DNA from: Athripsodes cinereus
Taxonomy: Eukaryota > Arthropoda > Insecta > Trichoptera > Leptoceridae
Reading direction: 5' to 3'
Length of the DNA stretch: 64,000 nt
Assembly: GCA_947579605.1 (NCBI GenBank)
Contig: OX388310.1
Coordinates: 3,100,001-3,164,000 of the forward strand
Shown: positions 56,961 through 64,000 of the stretch, piece after piece
How the letters are laid out: every line of letters begins with the position of its first letter
Position numbering within the stretch: the stretch's first letter is position 1
Notes under the pieces: model-generated
What the model was told of the DNA's origin: nothing
Databases searched by the model: none
What the model saw: only the letters and a program-made list of their open reading frames with translations
Made by a program: the position numbers and the translations under genes

Positions 56961-58028
56961 ATGATTCGATCGATGGATAAGGTGTCGGTTATCAGATGCT
57001 ATGTGCGCGAATTTTCGCTTTCGTTCGGAGGCTGGACTGACGAAGGCCCCGAACGTTTCCTCAAAGAATGCGAGGAATGCTGGAAGCTTGAGTGGGAAGA
57101 TGAATTGCCAAGGGAGGCTGTGTATTGCTTGCGCGGCGACGCAAAGCGGTACTGGAAGTCTCTGGGGTTTCGGTATTGTCGATGGGGTGTTTTCAAAGAA
57201 TTAATTTTGCGAAGGTTTGGTGTGGAAGGACAGATAAATGCGATCTATAATGACCTGTTGACAGTGTGTCAAGGTCGGGATGAACTGGGGAGTGATTTTG
57301 TTGACTGGAAGGTCAGGATAAACAATCGGTTAAAAGGGTATGGCCATGTATTATTTAAAGATGAAGGACCAGCAATGAGCGTATGGAAGCAAATGACATC
57401 CTGGTATAGGACGAGGATTAATGGTCGGGAGTTAGTTAATCTGGAACATTTGCAAGAGTTGGTATGGCGCCTGGACTTTCCAGAATACACTACGGAGGGA
57501 CAATCCGAATGTGATCTGATCACGGAGGGTGATCATGAGTTGTTAGATAATCTTCCAGACATAGCATCTGTTCGCGATGAAATTCGGTGTGATGTACCTA
57601 GCCAGGACGCTAGGAAGGTTGAGGTACCCGCAGAGGATGAGGTTTCCCTCTCGGAGGAACAGGTTGAGGAGGACTTCGAAGAAGACACCGAACGGGAGGC
57701 ACATACACCTCCCTCTATTCACGAATGGGTAAAGTCTTTCGCGTGGGTTTTAAAATCAGTTTTGGCAATGCTGATTATCGCCGGTTGCATCGTTGAGAGC
57801 TGCATACGTTTGCTAGTATGTACAGCTATGCTTTTGTTTAGATTCGTGAATAGGAAAATATCGCGTCGCCGTAGAACAGCGTGGATATTGTTCGAAAAGA
57901 TAAAATATGCATCCATCAATCGAATCAACTATGAATGTTTTGCTATCGATGATTATTTTTGTAATTTGTTCATCGATATGGATTGTCGATGCTTGAAGTC
58001 GAGGAAGAAATTCAATCAAGCCAGATAG
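56961..58028 (+). CDS. Gag-like protein with C-terminal membrane segment (element B)
   Basis: 355 codons from the ATG at 56961 (the frame is open from a GTG at 56940). It has the same architecture as copy A: the capsid-like region with RGDAKRYWKSL, LILRRFG and CQGRDELGSDFVDWK is nearly unchanged. A five-residue insertion of copy A (about its residue 136) is missing. The acidic linker (about 180-258) is highly variable and carries compensating in-frame insertions. The hydrophobic stretch (VLAMLIIAGCIVESCIRLL), RKISRRRR and the tail are conserved. In-frame indels only, in a recently inserted copy, argue that the protein is under selection. No enzyme domain or CCHC motif is present. Confidence 0.85.
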   Translation: MIRSMDKVSVIRCYVREFSLSFGGWTDEGPERFLKECEECWKLEWEDELPREAVYCLRGDAKRYWKSLGFRYCRWGVFKELILRRFGVEGQINAIYNDLLTVCQGRDELGSDFVDWKVRINNRLKGYGHVLFKDEGPAMSVWKQMTSWYRTRINGRELVNLEHLQELVWRLDFPEYTTEGQSECDLITEGDHELLDNLPDIASVRDEIRCDVPSQDARKVEVPAEDEVSLSEEQVEEDFEEDTEREAHTPPSIHEWVKSFAWVLKSVLAMLIIAGCIVESCIRLLVCTAMLLFRFVNRKISRRRRTAWILFEKIKYASINRINYECFAIDDYFCNLFIDMDCRCLKSRKKFNQAR

Positions 58029-59070
58029 TCACATATGTGTGTCATATTGGATTAGGATTGACTTAGGCTTGTTATAGGAAAAATGTTTTCTGTTTAAATA
58101 TTTCTAAATGGTTTGAATATTTTCCGTAAAAATATCTCTGGCGCCCAGATTAAAATTAGGATGAATAGATAGGTAGTTTTCACGTTTAAAATGTTTTAAT
58201 TACGTAGGTAGGTAGGTGCAACTTTTGTTAAATGCCTACGTGTGCATTTATTTCTTTTAATCGTTGTGAAATGTTAATTTAAATTTGGAATATGGAAAAT
58301 AGAATTTGTTTGAAGTAACCAGCGAGTGTAACGTGTGAAGATTATTTATGTGGATGTTGGATGTGTGGAAAATGTGAATATAATGTTGTTTTTTCTGAAT
58401 ATGGAAGTTGTAACAGAGGAGAGAGATGCTTTGTATGATAGAGATATGTGAGGGATTCTCAGTTGGCACGGGGAGTTATTTGTAAGATGAGGAGTTATTC
58501 TGCGTGTTTAGAGGAGAAATTCTGCGTGTATGAGAAAAATAGTAATTCTACGTGTATGAAGGATATGTTTTGTTTATATGGGATAAGCACAGAGGCGATG
58601 AGCGTTCCGTCCTGCTTAGTTCTCCAATGTATTTCGTCGTGTGGACAGTGAGGTCCGTGTTATTGAGTTTGTGAGGGACATGGAGGTCCGGTGTTTGTAA
58701 AGAGAGACGTGTGTGCAATTGAGAGAACCAGTCCCCAGTCTGCTGTCACTAAGCATGCTTGTGTAGCAAAGAAGTATGAAGGAGTACAATATTCGTTTGA
58801 TAAGATGAGTCACATCTACATTGTTTTATTTTGGTCACATACGAGGGATATGTTTGACGATGTATATTTGTAATTTAAATAGAGCTGGTTTTAAAGGAAA
58901 TGTAAAGGAAGAAGAATCGCGTTTTAATGATCTTAATTATTTTACTAAAATGTGTGTGCACCTACCTACTTGCTAATTGGCTTGAATTTCATTGACAGTC
59001 TCATTCATTTGTTTTGTATTTGAAAATTTATTGTAGGATATGTATTTTAAAGAATGGATAACTTTTCGAC
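58029..59070 (+). other. Internal 3' non-coding region of element B
   Basis: Equivalent to 6114-7164 of copy A. TCTGCGTGT-type repeats lie at 58497-58558. Small frames (for example 58448-58651) begin like copy A but then shift, so they are not conserved genes. Confidence 0.6.
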
Positions 59071-59086
59071 AAGGAATAGGTAGCGA
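59071..59086 (+). promoter_or_regulatory. Polypurine tract candidate of element B
   Basis: AAGGAATAGGTAGCGA lies just before the 3' LTR. Confidence 0.6.
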
Positions 59087-59088
59087 TT

Positions 59089-60827
59089 TGATATGCCCGG
59101 TATAGTATGTTTTGTGCCGAAAAGTTAGCATTAAAAATAATAATTGTTATGTAGAAAGTGGTACTGAAATACTGAAATAAACAATGCAGTTCATAAGAAT
59201 TTAGAATAACCCAACATTAAAAATATCCCAGCACTTAAAAGGTACCTGCATTTATTAATATTATTATTAGATATTGTTTGCTAATCTTTGTACCTACCTG
59301 TATTCAAAATATTATCATTGTTTATTTTTATTTGTACCTACATAGCAACAGGGGCAATAAAAATAATTATTCGACAAAGGATTTAGAGCCGCATTCATTA
59401 TGGACTTCGCTAATTGTTTTTTTTAAATTATTTAATGAATATTCCAGAATGTCTGCGCATTATTATTTAGTATCTGCTTGGTTGGATTTTTTATACCTAC
59501 GCTTCGAGATATTGAGTGTCGATATCGGTGACATGTGTTGAATTATGTAAACAGCTCTTTAGGTATGAATTATAATTTAATTGTGACATACATAGTTTGA
59601 GTATTTAATTATCTACCTAAAGGGTTGTATTGTGTTGCTATGTAATAGAATAAGATATGTGTTATTTGTGTTGCGGAATGGACGCTCGTTATATAATAAT
59701 AAACTGTGATAATGGACACTAGAAATATTGTTTCGAAATTAATATCAGTGAAAGAGACACTATAACATATGTGAATTAATTAATTATTAATTAAAATCAG
59801 TGCATTGAACGCTTTATCACATCATGTCATTTGTAAATATTTATTTTATTATTTACTGCATAATTCTTGGAATCAAAAACGGTCCATGCGGACCCGTGAA
59901 ACAATGGAGTCTATGAGGGCGTGTATTGGTATTCAATTAGCCAATCACGGCGCTGCACAGAGATGCATCACAGCGTAGGAGGGGTATATGACCAACCCCC
60001 TATCCCACTCAAGGAACAGCGGAAAAATGTCCTTGAAAGAAAGTTAGTGTCCATCAGCTATCAGTGGTGAACAGTCGTTATCAGTGAGTCGTAGCGAGCA
60101 GTGAGTCGTAAACAGGCGTCCTTGGTATAAGGATCGCTCCTGCCATCACTCATCAGCTGACCTTCAGAGAGACAAGTGTCTCTAGTCATTGGGCTTCAGT
60201 TGAGTTGAGATATTCTCCTCCTGAAGCCATGACGTGCCTGTGTAGGCTGGTAATTGCCTCCAGGAGCCTCGGACGTGGGACTTCGCCCTCCCAGCACTGC
60301 GCCAAGGGGCGCCTTCTTCAACTTGTTTGCCTCTAGGCATTTTCATGCCAGAGGCGCCCTCATCGTGGGATCCATTACAATCATCGCAAAGTGAAATTTA
60401 ATTATTTTAAAAGTGCTACGTTTTAGTTTTTATTGAAATAATAATCAAGTGTGTTTTTTTATATTGGGATAATTACGTGTGCACAGACAATACGGGGTAG
60501 TGAGTAAGTCGTAGTATTGTGTTGCTGTTTAAACGTGTGTTTGTAATAGTGGTAAGAATTTTTTTATTTTTAATTAAATGTTTATTTGAATCTAAATTTG
60601 TCTTTTACACATTTGTCCATTTATTTACAAATAACTTGTCGTCTCTTATTTATATAGCCTCACTATATATTTAATTGAGACCATTTTATTTTTTTATTGT
60701 TTTAACTCCTGGAGTGCTGTGGGTAGCCCAGTAGAGTCTCAGCCGTTGGCATTTTTGGCATAATTTTAATTTATTTTATCCTCAACCAAAACCATTCTAT
60801 CACTATCTCTCTCACCCCCCCATATCA
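59089..60827 (+). repeat. 3' LTR of element B
   Basis: 1739 bp, the near-identical partner of 54999-56737, followed by the ATTG duplication at 60828-60831. Confidence 0.92.
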
Positions 60828-60831
60828 ATTG

Positions 60832-61639
60832 TATTTATTTTAATTTATTGAAGATCCTTATTATGAGCAAATAAACGTGTATGTAATAATGAAATTATCC
60901 CTCAATGCACGAGCTCTGCTCAAATTTGAGGGAATCAACTATTTTTTGCTGTGTTTTTATTACGAAAGTGATTTTTAAAAAAATATATATTTATTCCTTT
61001 TAAAACATATTTGTATTTGATAAAGATAACAGTCATTTCGGAAGAAAGCTGAAGGTATATTTTTTGTTGGGATCTCCAGACAATAGATTCACAATATGGA
61101 GTCCTTGAGGTCGTGTTATGAGTACACGGCGTTTGAAAAAAATTACATTTATATGTTAGAAGTTTTATAAAACTAATGGAAGTTATTTCAGCTTATGGCG
61201 AAAGAAAGTTGATTTTAAAAAATAATGTTTTAGGAAGATATTGTTTTCTAGTTGTACCAACCCAAGTGAAATATAAGGGACAACGATCTTGGTTGGACCA
61301 TATTTTCGAAATGTTGAATAATATTTTGGTTAGTCCAGTGATCGGTAAACTTATTCGCCAAAGAGTCAAATATTATGTAGATTACACCGATCAAAAAAAA
61401 AGTTGAGAGCCAAAAGATTACACCGATCAAAAAATAATTGAGAGTCAAATCTGTTTATTAATTTAGTAAACCTTTATTATAATTTTAGACCTTCTCTAAT
61501 TTAGGAAAATTAGGAATTATGTATGGTGAAAATTCTTTATTATTATTTATTTATCTATTCTTTTTTATTGTAACGAATTTTTTGAAATTTATTTTCTAAT
61601 TTCACGTTTTCAAATTTTTCGTTTCCTTACTAATTTGAC
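60832..61639. other. AT-rich sequence, no supported gene
   Basis: An open plus frame at 61176-61406 (VLGRYCFLVVPTQVKYKG) is unrecognised. ATTACACCGATCAAAAAA is doubled at about 61381 and 61420. Part may be the interior of a hAT element whose end follows. Confidence 0.4.
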
Positions 61640-61719
61640 TCTAGGCTAAGCCGTGAGAGCTGCACTTACGGGGCCAAAGAGCCAAATGCGGCTCCGGAGC
61701 CGCACTTTTCCGACCACTG
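61640..61719 (-). mobile_element. hAT-type transposon terminus
   Basis: Read on minus it begins CAGTGGTCGGAAAAGTGCGG and continues CTCCGGAGCCGC, then GGCTCTTTGGCCCCGTAAG and TGCAGCTCTCACGGCTTAG. CAGTGGT-type termini followed by subterminal CGG/CCG-rich repeats are typical of hAT elements. The other end and the 8-bp duplication were not located. Confidence 0.5.
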
Positions 61720-62106
61720 GGTTAGTCGAAAGAGATTGTCGATGGCATAGCGCACAGATGTGGTAAGTGCAGTTTTCATAGTCTTGAGATAATCAATGTT
61801 GAAGGTTTGAGATGCCATACGATTTAGTACTAATCACACATAGTTTTTGTTAAATATCTCGTGAATGACACAGAGTTACGCAATAATATTCCTAAGGAAC
61901 ATACTTCAAATGATATAGATTCGCATGCGTATAATAACTCATTTTCGGTAAAAACTGCACTTACCACATCTGTGCGCTATACCATCGTTGTGTTCTTACG
62001 ATAAACTCGCTCTCTGTCCATTGATTGTTTTTGATTAAAATTCATTTCTCTAAAAAACTGTATGTATTGTAATCAATGTACAGTAAAGAATGAATAAACA
62101 AATAAT
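61720..62106 (+). repeat. LINE-tail repeat split by a MITE
   Basis: GGGTTAGTCGAAAGAGATTG (61719-61738) and TTGTGTTCTTACGATAAACT (61988-62007) through GTACAGTAAAGAATGAATAA are the two halves of the 34421-type repeat. Confidence 0.75.
61740..61987. mobile_element. 248-bp MITE with 40-bp inverted ends and TTGT duplication
   Basis: The ends are CGATGGCATAGCGCACAGAT at the left and, inverted, CGATGGTATAGCGCACAGAT at the right; the inverted repeat continues to GTGGTAAGTGCAGTTTT. TTGT at 61736-61739 and 61988-61991 is the likely target duplication, since removing the MITE plus one TTGT restores the LINE-tail repeat. No ORF is inside, so it depends on a DNA transposase elsewhere. The family is unknown. 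Confidence 0.85.
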
Positions 62107-63534
62107 AGTTATCCGCAAAAAGCGCGATGTTATTTTATTCGCAATGTTTATGAAGCCCTAAACGACACATTTTCTTAATTTAAACTGTTTCTATAGCAAC
62201 AATAAATAAAAGAACGTTATTTACGCTATATTTAAAGAAATTTATTCCATTAAGATGTGAAGAAGAAATAACAAACTTAGCGCAAAAGCATTGTGCATTA
62301 ATTTTTTTCTTATCTTAAGCCTTCTTAATTCCTAGAATAGAATATTAAAATTTATAATGAAATGTCAGTTTTAAGTACGATAAACAACAAAAGAATATCT
62401 TTCTTCTTACTGCATGTGCATTATAAAGAGAAATATAATAAAAAATAATATTCAGCTCAACCCTATTGTGCCCACTGTTCTTTAAATAAAACAATATTTT
62501 TTTCTATGATAAAAATGTTGACATAATTTTCAATTCTCTATCTATGTAGAATGTAGATATACCAAATCATGGTTTTATAAATGATTTTTATTATTTTACT
62601 GTTATAAATATTTTTTGAATTTCAGAGATCGATGAGAGTGCGTTCACAATAATATGTCTCGTTATCAATCTAATTAATAAAAATTTGATATGAAATTCAT
62701 AAAAAACAAGGTAAATTTGAAAAATATTTATCGTTGTAATAAAGCCTTCACTCAATTTAGGCAAAGTAAAATATATTTGTTTATTTATTTATTTACTGAC
62801 CTATTTTCAAACATTTCATAAAATTTTAAACATTTATTTATCAAATATATTTTGCACAATTAGTAAGTTCAAACATATATTGAATACAACATAATACAAC
62901 AATTGACTTTTTATCAGGTGTATATAAAGCCAATTTTTTTATCGCTATACAAATAAAAACCTTTTATCTTTAAATAAGGTGTTATATAAAATTATACAAA
63001 AATAATTTTTGCTTGTTTTCTAACTATAATTATTTTACTGTGTTTTATTTTTTATAATAAAACTGCTTTTTTGCGAAATATAAAAATGATTAAATACTGA
63101 TTTTGTTAAAAGTAAGAAAAAAGAGCGCATTGTAGGGTTAATTCTTTCATGAAAGCTTCTTTCTTCAGCCATCACCCTTCCCGTCTACTTACAGTGCAAT
63201 AAACTGAAAGAATATTCAGCAAAACTTTTCCTATTACATCCCCCATGCAACGGACGACTGAAGAATTTTAATTTTCTTCAAACGAGAGTAACACTATGAA
63301 CTTACTCGAATGGTACTTTTGTTTTTGATGCAGTGTGCTTTCAATGCTTTACTTATTAAGTTTAATTTAATTAAATTATAAGTTTTTATAATACTTCAAA
63401 CTTTGTTTACTTTAAGTATATTGAAGAAGAAAAATATAAATTTATTTTAAATTAAGCATTCTGTGCAGATTAAATTAAATTCAATTAACGTCTCAACTTT
63501 ATAAAGGCATTGAATAGGATTCTCACTGTTTTGT
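62107..63534. other. Very AT-rich sequence, nothing recognised
   Basis: No ORF of note, no element terminus and no RNA gene was seen. Confidence 0.45.
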
Positions 63535-63720
63535 TTAAGTTTACGAATGTCCTGTAAATAGCAAGTACTAGGCAAATATCCCGTCATTTAACATATTCAG
63601 TTCTGCAATAACGTATGTATATGCCACCCACTTCAAAGTCTTATTTTTTAACTATACTTGCATGACAACTCGCATTATTATTACATACAGTAATTTTGCT
63701 AGCTACCACTCTTATGGAAT
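63535..63720 (+). repeat. Decayed SINE-like family copy (plus)
   Basis: GAATGTCCTGTAAATAGCAA, CATTTAACATATTCAGTTCT and ATGCCACCCACTTCAAAGTC follow the order of the 35196 copy. Confidence 0.55.
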
Positions 63721-63772
63721 GCGATATATTATGCTGGATGGTTTATTTGGCGCCGTTTAATGGAGGTAAGTC

Positions 63773-63989
63773 TCATATTTAGGTCACGTGCTGCGTGGAG
63801 AGAAGTATAGTCTCCTCCGACCAATATTGGAGGCCTAATAGAGGGAAGACGGAGAGTTGGCAGAAAGCAGATATCCTGGCTGCGCAACATTAGAGAGTGG
63901 GCCAGAATGAGAACGGTGGATGACCTGTTTAGAGCAGCACAGGACAGCGAGATTTCCGCCAGAGTGATCGCCAACGTCGGGGGAACCTG
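63773..63989 (+). pseudogene. LINE C-terminal fragment (GHVLRGEKY...AAQDSE)
   Basis: It reads SYLGHVLRGEKYSLLRPILEA, then a 1-base loss, then IEGRRRVGRKQISWLRNI, WARMRTVDDLFRAAQDSE and ARVIANVGGT with a stop at 63987-63989. This tail is common to RTE/CR1-like polyproteins in arthropods, and short relatives are at 36150 and 36600. It is 5'-truncated; the 3' end lies at the window edge. Confidence 0.7.
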
Positions 63990-64000
63990 ACATGGCACAG

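Larger units (their letters stand above)
54999..60827 (+). mobile_element. Complete non-autonomous LTR retrotransposon, copy B
   Basis: 5829 bp with 1739-bp LTRs (54999-56737 and 59089-60827), flanked by the perfect 4-bp duplication ATTG (54995-54998 and 60828-60831). Termini are TGATATG...CATATCA, a 7-bp perfect inverted repeat. It has the same primer site, polypurine tract, single Gag-like ORF and 3' region layout as copy A, but many base differences, so it is a separate subfamily. The two LTRs look identical except for a difference such as AGGATTAAGAG versus AGGATTTAGAG (about 55292 / 59382). The insertion is very recent. No pol genes are present. Confidence 0.92.

Noticed and set aside
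61176..61406. 76-codon frame near the hAT terminus
   Set aside because: No recognisable family and no start or splice support. It could be hAT interior, but that cannot be shown.

Overview
The window looks like AT-rich, intron-like or intergenic DNA of an insect, most likely a moth or butterfly. This rests on the AT-rich composition, the many TAGGTAGGTACCT-type short motifs, and the transposon families present: I-type and RTE-like LINEs, mariner, foldback elements, and Penelope-type inverted repeats. No operon, rRNA, tRNA or CRISPR structure was seen. The only host-gene sequence I can support is one minus-strand exon at 1195-1421 that encodes part of a Reelin (reeler) domain. A second, weaker exon candidate lies at 54400-54543, also on the minus strand. 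Almost everything else recognisable is mobile DNA.

Layout: 0.4-2.4 kb holds a truncated LINE, a foldback element, the Reelin exon and a 232-bp palindrome with two hammerhead-like ribozyme cores. A complete LTR retrotransposon lies at 3074-8918 (4-bp TSD TACT, LTRs about 1.74 kb). From 9 to 40 kb the sequence is AT-rich with many 5'-truncated LINE ends, a SINE-like family, a decayed mariner and two more hammerhead loci. An apparently full-length I-type LINE with two intact ORFs lies at 40034-45526 on the minus strand (12-bp TSD). Next come a decayed mariner/Tc1-like element (45.6-47.5 kb), another palindrome with two hammerhead cores (49.8-50.1 kb), microsatellites and tandem repeats. A second complete copy of the LTR element family lies at 54999-60827 (TSD ATTG). 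The right end holds a hAT terminus, a 248-bp MITE nested in a LINE tail, and LINE/SINE fragments.

Two things stand out. First, the two LTR elements each carry a single intact 355-codon ORF with a Gag/capsid-like region, an acidic linker, a membrane-spanning hydrophobic stretch and a basic tail. They have no protease, reverse transcriptase, RNase H, integrase or zinc knuckle. They appear to be recently inserted non-autonomous elements that kept and evolved a Gag-like membrane protein. Second, six matches to the minimal hammerhead ribozyme core occur at four loci (2.2, 16.05, 19.04 and 49.9 kb). Each has a paired stem II, all but the 16-kb copy keep a self-complementary stem III, and most have a paired stem I. 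All share an extra T after the first core strand. They fit Penelope-like/retrozyme-type hammerheads. A third theme is a SINE-like family whose 3' end and (TATAG)n tail match those of an RTE-like LINE in the same window.
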